A stretch of DNA of 64,000 bases from CAXXOK01 sp963664595 (GTDB lineage: Bacteria > Bacillota > Clostridia > Christensenellales > Aristaeellaceae): the NCBI GenBank assembly GCA_963664595.2, contig CAXXOK010000010.1, positions 372,001-436,000 of the forward strand, written 5' to 3'. Position 1 is the stretch's first letter, and each line of letters starts with the position of its first letter. Position numbers and translations under genes: made by a program. The notes under the pieces are model-generated. The model ran no database searches and was not told the DNA's origin. It saw only the letters and a program-made list of their open reading frames with translations. Of the stretch, positions 26,268 to 35,207 are shown piece after piece.

Positions 26268-26885
26268 ATGTACCAAAAGCACTTCAAACGATGGTTGGAT
26301 GTCGTGCTTTCCATGGCTGCGATCGTGGTGCTGCTTCCGGTTTATCTGGCGATTGCGCTTGTGATTATGCTGGATTCCAAAGGCCCTGTCTTATTTTTAC
26401 AGAAGCGCGTCGGAATCCATAAAAAACACTTTATGATTATCAAATTCCGCACCATGCGCATTGACGCCCCGGAGGGCGTTGCGACGCATTTGCTGGAAAA
26501 CCCGCGGCAATATATCACACGCTGTGGGGAGTTTCTGCGTAAAAAGAGCCTGGATGAGCTGCCCCAGTTTTTTAATGTGCTCAAGGGGGATATGTCCATC
26601 GTCGGCCCCCGCCCCGCACTGTGGAACCAGTACGATCTGATTGCCATGCGCGATGAAACCGGTGCGAACGATGTCTTACCGGGCATTACAGGCCTGGCGC
26701 AGGTGCATGGACGGGACGAGCTGGAAAACGATGAAAAGGCAAAGCTCGACGGATTGTATGCCCACAACATCAGCTTTTGGCTGGACGCCCGGTGCTTTTT
26801 CCAAACGCTGGTCAAGGTGGGCAGCGGCGAAGGAATTGTGGAGGGTATCAAGTCGGCCCGGCACAACACGGAGGAGAACCAGTGA
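26268..26885 (+). CDS. Initiating undecaprenyl-phosphate sugar transferase
   Basis: 205 residues of the bacterial sugar transferase family (WbaP/EpsL catalytic domain): one membrane segment at about 10-32, then KRVGIHKKHFMIIKFRTM, the signature SLDELPQFFNVLKGDMSIVG and P-G-I-T-G-L-A-Q-V. These enzymes put the first sugar phosphate on the lipid carrier for exopolysaccharide or glycoprotein glycans. ATG 26268 is chosen because GGAGG lies 5 bases upstream; a GTG 12 bp earlier overlaps that site. Confidence 0.93.
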   Translation: MYQKHFKRWLDVVLSMAAIVVLLPVYLAIALVIMLDSKGPVLFLQKRVGIHKKHFMIIKFRTMRIDAPEGVATHLLENPRQYITRCGEFLRKKSLDELPQFFNVLKGDMSIVGPRPALWNQYDLIAMRDETGANDVLPGITGLAQVHGRDELENDEKAKLDGLYAHNISFWLDARCFFQTLVKVGSGEGIVEGIKSARHNTEENQ

Positions 26886-27730
26886 AACGGATTTTAATCG
26901 CGGGTCAGGACAGCTATATCGGCAGCAGGCTGGCAACCTGGCTGGATACGGCCCGTTTTCAATGCGATACGCTGGATATGCGGGGGGATGCCTGGCAGCA
27001 GTATAGCTTTACGGGATATGATTCGGTTGTACTGGTCGCGGGAATCGCGCATCAGCGGGAAACTGAACAAAACCGTGCGCTGTATGACCGGATCAACCAC
27101 CGGATGGCCGCGGAAGCGGGACGAAAGGCAAAACGGGAGGGTGTTGCCCAGTTCGTGTTCTTCTCCTCCATGAGCGTATACGGCATGGAAGTTGGCCGTA
27201 TCCATGCGGATACCAATCCCAATCCGGTAACAGCTTATGGGCGCAGCAAGCTGGGTGCCGAGGAAGAGCTGCGCGCGCTTTCAAATGAAGCGTTTCATGT
27301 GGCTGTGCTCCGCCCGCCAATGATCTACGGACCGGGCTGCAGGGGCAATTATCCGCGTCTTGCGCGGCTGATTGGAAAACTGCCTGTATTTCCCAAGGCG
27401 AACAATGAGCGCAGCATGCTTTATATCGACACGCTATGCAGCTTTCTGGAGAAGCTTTTTGAGAGCGGAAGCGCCGGACTGTATTTTCCGCAGAACCGTG
27501 ATTATGTTTCAACTGATGCGCTGGCGAGGGCAATCGCCAATGCCCGTCATCGCAGGTTATGGCAGCCCGCCGGGCTCGGCTGGCTGCTGCGGCTGCTTGG
27601 GAAAAACGGCGGCACAATCGGCAAGGTATTCGGCACGCTGACCTATGACAGGGACATGAGCGAAGCTTTTATGCCGGAAAACCAGCCGATCCTGCAGCAG
27701 AGCATTGATGCAACGGAGGCCGGGCTATGA
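26882..27730 (+). CDS. NAD-dependent sugar epimerase/dehydratase (extended SDR)
   Basis: 282 residues from GTG 26882, with GGAGG 7 bases upstream; the start shares bases with the stop of the sugar transferase. The Rossmann start reads ILIAGQDSYIGSRL, where the usual glycine-rich motif is partly changed. F-F-S-S-M-S-V-Y-G carries the active-site serine and T-A-Y-G-R-S-K the Y-x3-K pair. The protein probably modifies a nucleotide sugar or its lipid-linked form, as in the WbpP/CapD-type neighbours of such transferases. Exact substrate unknown. Confidence 0.8.
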   Translation: MKRILIAGQDSYIGSRLATWLDTARFQCDTLDMRGDAWQQYSFTGYDSVVLVAGIAHQRETEQNRALYDRINHRMAAEAGRKAKREGVAQFVFFSSMSVYGMEVGRIHADTNPNPVTAYGRSKLGAEEELRALSNEAFHVAVLRPPMIYGPGCRGNYPRLARLIGKLPVFPKANNERSMLYIDTLCSFLEKLFESGSAGLYFPQNRDYVSTDALARAIANARHRRLWQPAGLGWLLRLLGKNGGTIGKVFGTLTYDRDMSEAFMPENQPILQQSIDATEAGL

Positions 27731-28854
27731 AAAAGGTGCTGTTTGTGGCAACCGTGCTGCGCGGGCATATGCTTGTGTTTCACCTGCCATATATGCAGTG
27801 GTTTCAGCAACAGGGCTATGAGGTGCATTGCTGTGCCGGAAACGATACCGGAGCGGAACCGGCGGTTGTACCCTACTGTGACCGGTATTTTGAAGTGGCC
27901 TTTGACCGTAATCCCCTGCATGCCGGGAACCGGACTGCCTACCGGCAGTTGAAGGAAATTATCGATCGGGAATCCTATGACCTCATCCACTGCCATACGC
28001 CGGTAGGCGGCATGCTGGGGCGGCTGGCTGCAAGGCAGGCTCGAAAACAGGGGACACGAGTGTGCTATACGGCACACGGATTTCATTTTTACAGCGGTGC
28101 GCCGCTTAAATACTGGTTTTTGTATTATACGGCGGAACGCTGGCTGGCCCGTTATACCGATCTGCTGATTACTATCAATCAGGAGGATTATACCCGTGCC
28201 CGCCGCTTTCCGGCAAAAAAGGTTGTCATGGTAAACGGCGTCGGGTTGGATCTGTCCCGCTTTGAGAAACCGGCGGATGTTCCGGCGCTGCGGCGGGAGA
28301 TGGACGTGGAGCAGGATATGCCGGTCATCCTGTCGGTCGGCGAGCATACCGAGCGGAAAAACCATGCCCTCTGCATACGCGCTTTACCAAAAATACCTGC
28401 CGCGGTGCTGGTGTTCTGCGGTGTTGGAAGGCAGGAAGAGCTGCTGAAAAACCTGGCGGAGGAGCTTGAGGTAGCGCAGCGCATCCGCTTTTTAGGCTTC
28501 CGGTCGGATATCGCGCAGCTTCTCCAAGCCGCGGATGTATTTGTATTTCCCTCCCTTCACGAGGGCCTGCCGGTGGCGCTGATGGAAGCGATGGCGGCCG
28601 GGCTGCCATGCGTAGTCTCCGGCGTGCGCGGAAACACCGATTTGATTCAGGATGGCGAAGGCGGGTATGTATACCGCCCGGACGATACCGATGGATTTGC
28701 ACAGGGGCTGAACAAGCTGCTGGCATCCCCGGCCCTGAGAAAGCAATATGGGGAGAAAAACAAAGAAACGGTGCAGCAATACAGCCTGCCGACCGTGCTG
28801 GGGCAAATGACGGCGCTTTACCGTGAGCAGCTCGCCCGGCGGAGGAATACCTGA
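27727..28854 (+). CDS. Glycosyltransferase family 4 (GT-B)
   Basis: 375 residues with an N-terminal Rossmann half and the GT4 domain: ILSVGEHTERKNH, then F-L-G-F-R-S-D-I, and the nucleotide-sugar E-x7-E site in FPSLHEGLPVALMEAMAAGL. Close in pattern to capsular CapM/EpsD-type transferases. It overlaps both neighbours by 1-4 bp. It should add one sugar to the lipid-linked repeat in the cytoplasm; donor and linkage are not readable. Confidence 0.9.
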   Translation: MKKVLFVATVLRGHMLVFHLPYMQWFQQQGYEVHCCAGNDTGAEPAVVPYCDRYFEVAFDRNPLHAGNRTAYRQLKEIIDRESYDLIHCHTPVGGMLGRLAARQARKQGTRVCYTAHGFHFYSGAPLKYWFLYYTAERWLARYTDLLITINQEDYTRARRFPAKKVVMVNGVGLDLSRFEKPADVPALRREMDVEQDMPVILSVGEHTERKNHALCIRALPKIPAAVLVFCGVGRQEELLKNLAEELEVAQRIRFLGFRSDIAQLLQAADVFVFPSLHEGLPVALMEAMAAGLPCVVSGVRGNTDLIQDGEGGYVYRPDDTDGFAQGLNKLLASPALRKQYGEKNKETVQQYSLPTVLGQMTALYREQLARRRNT

Positions 28855-29990
28855 TGCCGACGATTCTATTCGTAATGAAATACCCGCTGCACCGGCGGGA
28901 AAACCTGCAATTGAAGTTCAACGGGCAGATGGAAGCCGCCCGGCGGCTCGGCTGGGACGTTTACTGCATCGGCTGGGAGCCTAAGGGCATGTATCTGGTT
29001 GGCAGCGGCGGGCGCGAGCTGCTATGTAAAAACGCATTGGCTCAGGTACGCGGATATGACCATACGAAAATATTTCTGGATTTGATGAAGGCGGTTCGGC
29101 TGGCGATGCGGCGCATTCCGGTGGATGTGCTGTATCTGCGGTATATGCCGACGTTTGGTAATGCGCCCAAAACGCTGAAACGGCTGAAGAAGAACGGCGG
29201 GAAACTGGTGGTGGAGTACCCGACATATCCCATCGCGCAGGAAAACGACCGCTTTTTTCTCCGTCGGCAGGTTTTCCGGTACGCGGATACCATAATGAAG
29301 AAAATCCATCCGATGGTGGATTTGTATACGCTGATCGGCGACAACTGCGGCGGAACCCTGAACGGCACACCGGCGTTGAATATCATCAACGGGGTGGATG
29401 TGGATTCTCTTCCACGGCACATTCCGCGTGCGGATAAACCGGAGATTGGCCTTTTGGCGCTGGCAAGCATGAGCGGCTGGCATGGGTACGACCGCTTGAT
29501 CAATTCCCTCGCCGCGTATCAGGGTCAGGAGGATGTACGGATTGCCTTTGTGGGCGGCGACGGGGATGGTTCGCTGGCACGGTGGAAGCAACTGACGGAA
29601 GAATGCCATTTGCAGGACCGGATCACGTTTTATGGGCCCTGCTATGGCAGCGAGCTGGAAACGCTGATTGCGCAAAGCGATCTGGGCATCGGCAGCCTGG
29701 GTATGTTCCGCTATGGCCTGCAGCAGGGGATGACGTTAAAGGTGAGGGAATACATGGGCAGAGGCCTGCCGTTTGTCAGCGCCGTGGAAGACCCTGCGCT
29801 GCCCAAAGACCGGGGATATTTTCTCAAGGTGCCTAACGATGAAACACCCATTAACATGGCGGAGATCGTTGCGTTTGCCAAAGAAGCAAAAGCGGATGAT
29901 ACGCTGCCGGAGGCTATGCGGCGGTATACCGGGGATAACCTGAGCTGGCAAAGTGTGTTTTCCGGGATTCTGGAAAGGGTGAAACCATGA
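28854..29990 (+). CDS. Glycosyltransferase, GT4-like
   Basis: 378 residues. N-terminal ILFVMKYPLHRRENLQLKF and a long basic region, then L-A-S-M-S-G-W-H-G-Y-D-R and I-T-F-Y-G-P-C-Y-G-S-E-L, the usual GT-B C-terminal positions. The E-x7-E motif is replaced by a weaker R-E-Y-M-G-R-G-L-P-F stretch, so this is a divergent member. It starts in the TGATG of the previous gene and ends in an ATGA with the next. Confidence 0.75.
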   Translation: MPTILFVMKYPLHRRENLQLKFNGQMEAARRLGWDVYCIGWEPKGMYLVGSGGRELLCKNALAQVRGYDHTKIFLDLMKAVRLAMRRIPVDVLYLRYMPTFGNAPKTLKRLKKNGGKLVVEYPTYPIAQENDRFFLRRQVFRYADTIMKKIHPMVDLYTLIGDNCGGTLNGTPALNIINGVDVDSLPRHIPRADKPEIGLLALASMSGWHGYDRLINSLAAYQGQEDVRIAFVGGDGDGSLARWKQLTEECHLQDRITFYGPCYGSELETLIAQSDLGIGSLGMFRYGLQQGMTLKVREYMGRGLPFVSAVEDPALPKDRGYFLKVPNDETPINMAEIVAFAKEAKADDTLPEAMRRYTGDNLSWQSVFSGILERVKP

Positions 29991-31228
29991 GCGGCACCGT
30001 TGTTTATATCAGCTCCTGCGCCTTCACCGCCGAAGGGATGCCTGATGCGTTTATGCTGCAGGAGCTCCCTTGGTTGCGCCGCCATTTCGGCCGTGTGCTG
30101 GTATGCTCAGGCTATGGTATTGCGGAAATCACAGAGGATCAACCCGCGATAATCAGGCCGTCAAAGCCTGCCTGCGGCGGTTTGCGCGCACTCATGAAAG
30201 CCGGATGGAATCAGGAATTACGGAGGGAACTCCGGCATCTGCGAGCGGAAGGGAAATGGACGTTCGCAAATGCCTTGAAGCTGTTTGTTTTTACTGTGCG
30301 CGGGTATAAACTGTTTTTTTGGATTCAGGCCCTGCTGCATCCGGGTGAAAACGTGACCGCGTACGCGTATTGGATGAGCTACGACGGGTTTGCGGCCGCG
30401 CTGTGCAAACAGAAGAATCCGGCAGTCCGGGCCATCGCGCGCGGACACGCGTTTGATATCGACGTACAGCGCAATCCCATGAACCCCTATTTAATGAAAC
30501 GGTTCATGGTGGAAAAGCTGGATCGTATTTTTCCGATCAGCGAAACGTCCGCCGACCAAATCGCCGCCTATGTTGCCATTCCGCCGGAAAAACTGCGCAT
30601 CGTGGGAGCGGGATCGGCCGGAGAGAAGGCGGAGGCGCCTTTGCCTGCCCCGCGTTTTTTGGACGGCGTATTTCATGTGGTCAGCTGTTCCGCCATGGTG
30701 GAGATCAAGCAGCTTCCGCTGCTGATTGACGCGCTGGCGGCATGGAACAGGGGAAGCCTGCATTGGCTGCACATTGGCGGCGGGCCGGACGAAACGGCCA
30801 TCCGGGTGTATGCTGGTGAAAAGCTGAACGCTAAACCCAATATTGCCTATAGTTTAATCGGCCGCCAAACACCGGAGCAGATACGGCAAATATACAAAAC
30901 GACAGCGTTTGACGTGTTTATCAACACCAGCAAAAACGAAGGCACACCCGTGGCAATTATGGAAGCGATGCATGCGGGGATACCCGTGGTCGCACCGGCA
31001 GTCGGCGGCATTCCCGAACTGGTCGATCCTGAGATTGGCTTTCTGTATCCCAAAGACGGCAATGCAGAAGACGTTTGCAAGGCGTTGACGGCAGTCTATG
31101 AAAAATCAGAAGCGGAAGCAAGGCGGATGAGCGGCTTGGCGCAGGCGCATTGGAATGAACGATGCTTGCTGAGCAACCTGCTTCCAGACCTTTTTCCGGA
31201 GGAAGCAAAGGAGGGGAGGCAGCCATGA
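29987..31228 (+). CDS. Glycosyltransferase family 4 (GT-B)
   Basis: 413 residues with an R-G-H-A-F-D motif in the N-terminal half (as in colanic-acid WcaL-like enzymes), L-H-I-G-G-G-P-D in the C-terminal half and the E-x7-E site in NTSKNEGTPVAIMEAMHAGI. Overlaps both neighbours by 4 bp. Likely extends the same lipid-linked glycan. Confidence 0.88.
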   Translation: MSGTVVYISSCAFTAEGMPDAFMLQELPWLRRHFGRVLVCSGYGIAEITEDQPAIIRPSKPACGGLRALMKAGWNQELRRELRHLRAEGKWTFANALKLFVFTVRGYKLFFWIQALLHPGENVTAYAYWMSYDGFAAALCKQKNPAVRAIARGHAFDIDVQRNPMNPYLMKRFMVEKLDRIFPISETSADQIAAYVAIPPEKLRIVGAGSAGEKAEAPLPAPRFLDGVFHVVSCSAMVEIKQLPLLIDALAAWNRGSLHWLHIGGGPDETAIRVYAGEKLNAKPNIAYSLIGRQTPEQIRQIYKTTAFDVFINTSKNEGTPVAIMEAMHAGIPVVAPAVGGIPELVDPEIGFLYPKDGNAEDVCKALTAVYEKSEAEARRMSGLAQAHWNERCLLSNLLPDLFPEEAKEGRQP

Positions 31229-32517
31229 AGCAGCGTGTTTTATTGGTCAGCCATTGCTTTGCTCCGCAGAATAAAATCGGCGCGGTTCGCCCGACAAAGC
31301 TTGCGAAATATCTTCTGCGCATGGGTCTTTCGGTAACGGTACTGTGTGGAAAGGATTATTCTCCCGTACAGGATCCGCTGCTGGCACGCGACCTGGAGAC
31401 GATGACCGATGTGCATAGGATTGTGGAGAAAAGCCTGCTGCGGCGGTGGAAGGAGCGCAAAACGACGCCCGCTCCCACCGGTGAAAAAGCATCGGACGCT
31501 AAACCGGGCACAGCGAAACCCAAAACCTGGGCCAATGCGCTGTATCTGTATTTGGCAGACCGGGCGGATGCCGTTTTTGCGCGTGATTGTGTACGCGAGG
31601 TAAAGCGGATGGGGGAGCATTACGATATTGTGATCTCCTCCTATGGCCCGCTGAGCTCGCATCGTGTGGCTGCCAAAATCAAGCGGCTGGGGTATGCCAA
31701 AAAATGGATTGCGGATTTCCGGGATGAAACGGCCGCGCCGTTTTCCTGGCAAAAGCAGAGGGTGGAACGCTATAACCGCATGGTGATGCGTAATGCCGAC
31801 AGGATTACCGGCATATCCGCCGGATGCTTGCGTGTGATGGGGATGGAAGCCGCCGGACGTGTGATCTATAATGGGTTTGACACGGAGGATTTGCTTGGAT
31901 TCCAAATCCCGGCAAAGCGGGAGGATAAGCTCTGCTTCGTTCACTGCGGGCAGATGTACGGAGCGCAGCGCAACCTTATGCCGTTCTTTGAAGCACTGTC
32001 GGAGCTGATTACGGAAGGCTATATTTCGAAAGATTCCGTGGCGCTGGTCTATGCGGGGGGCGATACACGGGGATTTGTGTCGCAGGCTTCGCAGGCCGGG
32101 CTGGCGGATTGCCTGGAAGGCCATTCGTTTATGCCCCGGGATGAATCAATGAAATTGCAGAAAGCCTCCCACGTGTTGCTGCTGCCTGCCTGGAACCTGC
32201 CGGACAGGCAGGGGAATATACCGGGCAAGCTGCTGGAGTATATGCTGCTGGATATGCCGGTAATCTGCTGCGTATCCGGCGAGGTGCCGGACAGCGAAAT
32301 TGCCGGAATCTTCCGGCAAACCAATATCGGTATCTGTTATGAGCAGGCAAACCGGGCCGAAGATACACCGCGTCTGAAAGCATATCTTTTGGAAATCATC
32401 AGGGCGTATCAGCATAAGGAGCCGCTTCCGTTTTCGCCCAACGCCGAGGCGGTCGATAGGTTTTCCAGCAAGGGAATGGCGGCGGCGATGGCGAATATCA
32501 TGGAAGAATGGGTGTAA
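31225..32517 (+). CDS. Glycosyltransferase, GT4-like
   Basis: 430 residues from ATG 31225, with GGAGG repeats just upstream; an in-frame extension of 21 codons lies inside the preceding gene and is unlikely. The N-terminus (LLVSHCFAPQNKIGAVRPTK) is that of WbuB-like transferases, and the middle holds V-I-S-S-Y-G-P-L-S-S-H and W-I-A-D-F-R-D-E. The last gene of the tight block; a 253-bp gap follows before wecB. Confidence 0.85.
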   Translation: MKQRVLLVSHCFAPQNKIGAVRPTKLAKYLLRMGLSVTVLCGKDYSPVQDPLLARDLETMTDVHRIVEKSLLRRWKERKTTPAPTGEKASDAKPGTAKPKTWANALYLYLADRADAVFARDCVREVKRMGEHYDIVISSYGPLSSHRVAAKIKRLGYAKKWIADFRDETAAPFSWQKQRVERYNRMVMRNADRITGISAGCLRVMGMEAAGRVIYNGFDTEDLLGFQIPAKREDKLCFVHCGQMYGAQRNLMPFFEALSELITEGYISKDSVALVYAGGDTRGFVSQASQAGLADCLEGHSFMPRDESMKLQKASHVLLLPAWNLPDRQGNIPGKLLEYMLLDMPVICCVSGEVPDSEIAGIFRQTNIGICYEQANRAEDTPRLKAYLLEIIRAYQHKEPLPFSPNAEAVDRFSSKGMAAAMANIMEEWV

Positions 32518-32770
32518 AGGGAACTATTGTGCCAGCAAGCAAAGCAAAGAAACCAGCTCTATGCTTTCCCAGGTTCATGATGGCGTGAAAACAACGATAC
32601 CAGACCGTTTTCGCTGAATTGTCGGATTCTTTGCAGGATACCTGTGATAGGTAGTCGTTAGGGCAGGATACGATCTCTGACGGAAATAATCAGCGATCAC
32701 CGGTGGGATGAAGTAAAGGATATACGGCGCATCGGCGGAACAGACGGTGCGGAATGGATGTAAGAAGAAT
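32518..32770. other. Gap between the glycosyltransferase block and wecB
   Basis: 253 bp with no credible gene, no clear terminator and no good sigma-A promoter. The sequence is less purine-skewed than nearby coding DNA. I see nothing else in it. Confidence 0.4.
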
Positions 32771-33847
32771 ATGAAAATTGTTACGGTTGTCGGCGCAAGG
32801 CCGCAGTTCATCAAGGCGGCGGCCATGAGCCGCGTACTCCGCCGGGGGCACACGGAAATTCTGGTGCACACGGGACAGCATTATGACCCGATGATGAGCG
32901 ACGTGTTTTTTCAGGAACTGAGCATTCCCAAGCCGGATTACAATCTGGGCATTGCGGGCGGCACGCACGCGGAAATGACGGCCCGCATGCTGACGGCCGT
33001 TGATGAGGTGCTTGTGCGGGAAACCCCGGACGCGGTGCTGGTGTATGGTGATACTAATTCCACGCTCGCGGCGGCGTTGGCCGCGGTGAAACGGCATATC
33101 CCAATTCTGCATGTGGAAGCGGGCAACCGTCTGCACACGCTTCTAAATCCGGAGGAAGTCAACCGGGTTTTAACGGACCATATGGCGTCCATGCTGTTTG
33201 CGTGTGTGCCCAGTGCGATGGACGAGCTGCGTAAGGAAAACCTGATCGACCATGCCTGGTTGGTGGGTGATCCGATGTTTGACGCGTTTCAGTTTTACCG
33301 CGGCAGCGGCAAGGCGGAGAAACCGACGGAGATCATCACCCTTGACGGCGAAACGGAACCCATGCCGGACCGCTACTGCTATCTCACCTGCCACCGCGAG
33401 GAGAACACGAAGGACGAACAGAGCCTTTGGCAGGTTCTAAAAGCCATGGAACAGCTGGACATGAACACGTATTATCCGGTGCATCCCCGCAACCGGGAAA
33501 CGGTGATACGGCTGCGCGAACAGATGAAACTGCAGAAAGTGAAACTGTTGCCGCCGCTGGGGTATTTACAGTCGATTGCCATGGTATCCCATGCGGAGCA
33601 AGTGGTTACCGATTCCGGCGGGGTGCAGCGGGAAGCGTACTTTGCGCAGGTGCCCTGTGTGACCATATTTGATTATGCGGCATGGCCCGAAACCATGCGC
33701 GGCGGCTGCAACCGGCTGGCCAGACCCGATACACAGGATATCGCGGATAAGCTTATGGAACGTCCGGTGTTTGATCAGGCGGACAATCCGTTTGGCGACG
33801 GACATGCCTGCGAAAAAATTGTCGGGATTATGGACAGGGAACTATAA
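32771..33847 (+). CDS. wecB: UDP-N-acetylglucosamine 2-epimerase (non-hydrolysing)
   Basis: 358 residues. It has the family start MKIVTVVGARPQFIKAA, H-T-G-Q-H-Y-D, V-Y-G-D-T-N-S-T, H-V-E-A-G and the VVTDSGGVQREAY substrate loop. It makes UDP-ManNAc from UDP-GlcNAc, a precursor for teichoic-acid linkage units and exopolysaccharides, which fits the neighbouring glycan block. ATG 32771 has only a weak AAGAAG site; a GTG eight codons earlier is an alternative. Followed by a terminator. Confidence 0.93.
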   Translation: MKIVTVVGARPQFIKAAAMSRVLRRGHTEILVHTGQHYDPMMSDVFFQELSIPKPDYNLGIAGGTHAEMTARMLTAVDEVLVRETPDAVLVYGDTNSTLAAALAAVKRHIPILHVEAGNRLHTLLNPEEVNRVLTDHMASMLFACVPSAMDELRKENLIDHAWLVGDPMFDAFQFYRGSGKAEKPTEIITLDGETEPMPDRYCYLTCHREENTKDEQSLWQVLKAMEQLDMNTYYPVHPRNRETVIRLREQMKLQKVKLLPPLGYLQSIAMVSHAEQVVTDSGGVQREAYFAQVPCVTIFDYAAWPETMRGGCNRLARPDTQDIADKLMERPVFDQADNPFGDGHACEKIVGIMDREL

Positions 33848-33869
33848 TCATCGTATGACGATCGAATAC

Positions 33870-33898
33870 AAAAGAGCCGCCCGAAGGACGGCTCTTTT
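33870..33898. terminator. Bidirectional terminator between wecB and the sugar-binding protein gene
   Basis: AAAAGAGCCG and CGGCTCTTTT arms (10 bp) around a 9-base loop, between two convergent genes, T-run on each strand. Confidence 0.85.
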
Positions 33899-33913
33899 GT
33901 GTTGGAACGTTGG

Positions 33914-35164
33914 TTATTGGGCAATCAGGGAATTGAAGGTTGCAAAGTACTCGGCGGCGGCTTCGTCCACGGTCTTCTGACCGTACGCAACTTCAAAGTT
34001 CACAACCTGCCATGCGTCCACAACAGCCTGATCGTTGGGGGCATTGGGATCTCTGACCTTGCTGTAGGCAGAGGTAATGTCGAACAGGTTGTACACTTCC
34101 TGATCAATCGGGGTAGCGATGGCGCTGATGGCGGCACGCACCTGAGAGTTGCAGGGGATACCGCGGTCGTTGCCAAGCACCAGGCCCACATCCGGCGTGT
34201 TCACAAAGAAATTGATGAAGGCAGCCGCAGCGTCCTTGTTCTCGGAAGCGCTGTTGATGCAGAAGAACTGGCTGGGCAGCATGGCGTTGGCCATGGCTTC
34301 GCGGCCGGGCAGGCAGGTGATGCCAAGGGTATCGGGAGTCGCGGCCTGATAGCCGACGGCCATGTTGGAGTACAGGAAGACCATGGCGATTTCGCCCGCA
34401 ACCAGAGCGGAGGTATCGGCGCTGGACTCATCGTATTCGGCGGTAATTTCTCCGGGCGGGCAGTAGCCGGCGTCACGGAAATCAGCCCACATCTGCATCC
34501 AGCTCTTGATGGTCTCCTCGGTCATGGTGCTTTGGGTGCCGTTCCACAGGGATTCGCCCAGGCAGCCGGCATAGTAGCTCAGATAGCTGGTCTCATAGCA
34601 GGAGGCATCAAAGATGGGATATACGCCATCGGGCAGCACGGCCTTGACTTCAGCAAGGTACGCGCCCAGGTTGTCCCAGGTAAGGGTTTCATCGGGCAGG
34701 GGAGCGCCGTTGGCTTCCAGCAGGGTCTTGTTGAAAACCATGCCTACGCGGTTAGCACCCAGACACATGCCGTACACTTCGCCGTCCACGGTGATGTCGT
34801 CGATCATGGACTGGTCAAAGTACTCGGTCTGGATGATGTTGCCGAGATAGGAGGTGATGGGCGCCAGAAAGCCGTTGGCAACATAATCCGGGAAGTTGCC
34901 GCCGAACTGGAGCACATCGGGAGCGCCGCCGGCCGCAAGCTGTGTGTCCAGCTGGGTCCAGTAATCGGAGGAATGTTCAAGAATTACGGTCACATCGGGA
35001 TACGCCTCCATAAACATCTGCGCAACCTGTGTGGTTTTCTCGATACGGGAATCGCCGCCCCAGTAAGTTACGCGGATTTCTCCGGAGATTTGGGTATCGT
35101 CTGCAAATGCCAGCGCGGGCACAATCAGAAGCGCGACCAGAAGGAGTGCTAACAGTTTCCTCAT
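33914..35164 (-). CDS. Extracellular solute-binding protein of a carbohydrate ABC importer
   Basis: 416 residues, family 1 binding protein: signal peptide of about 21 residues (MRKLLALLLVALL... A-L-A-F-A), then E-I-R-V-T-Y-W-G-G-D and a periplasmic-binding fold with A-G-G-A-P-D-V-L-Q-F. The start at 35164 has GGAGGT upstream; the frame is open much further 5' but without coding character. There is no lipobox cysteine, unusual for a Gram-positive binding protein. Two permease genes follow upstream on the same strand. Substrate is suggested only by the neighbouring glycosidases. Confidence 0.92.
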   Translation of the reverse strand: MRKLLALLLVALLIVPALAFADDTQISGEIRVTYWGGDSRIEKTTQVAQMFMEAYPDVTVILEHSSDYWTQLDTQLAAGGAPDVLQFGGNFPDYVANGFLAPITSYLGNIIQTEYFDQSMIDDITVDGEVYGMCLGANRVGMVFNKTLLEANGAPLPDETLTWDNLGAYLAEVKAVLPDGVYPIFDASCYETSYLSYYAGCLGESLWNGTQSTMTEETIKSWMQMWADFRDAGYCPPGEITAEYDESSADTSALVAGEIAMVFLYSNMAVGYQAATPDTLGITCLPGREAMANAMLPSQFFCINSASENKDAAAAFINFFVNTPDVGLVLGNDRGIPCNSQVRAAISAIATPIDQEVYNLFDITSAYSKVRDPNAPNDQAVVDAWQVVNFEVAYGQKTVDEAAAEYFATFNSLIAQ

Positions 35165-35207
35165 GTGAGATACCTCCATATAAAATATTATCGTTCGAGG
35201 ACTGATA

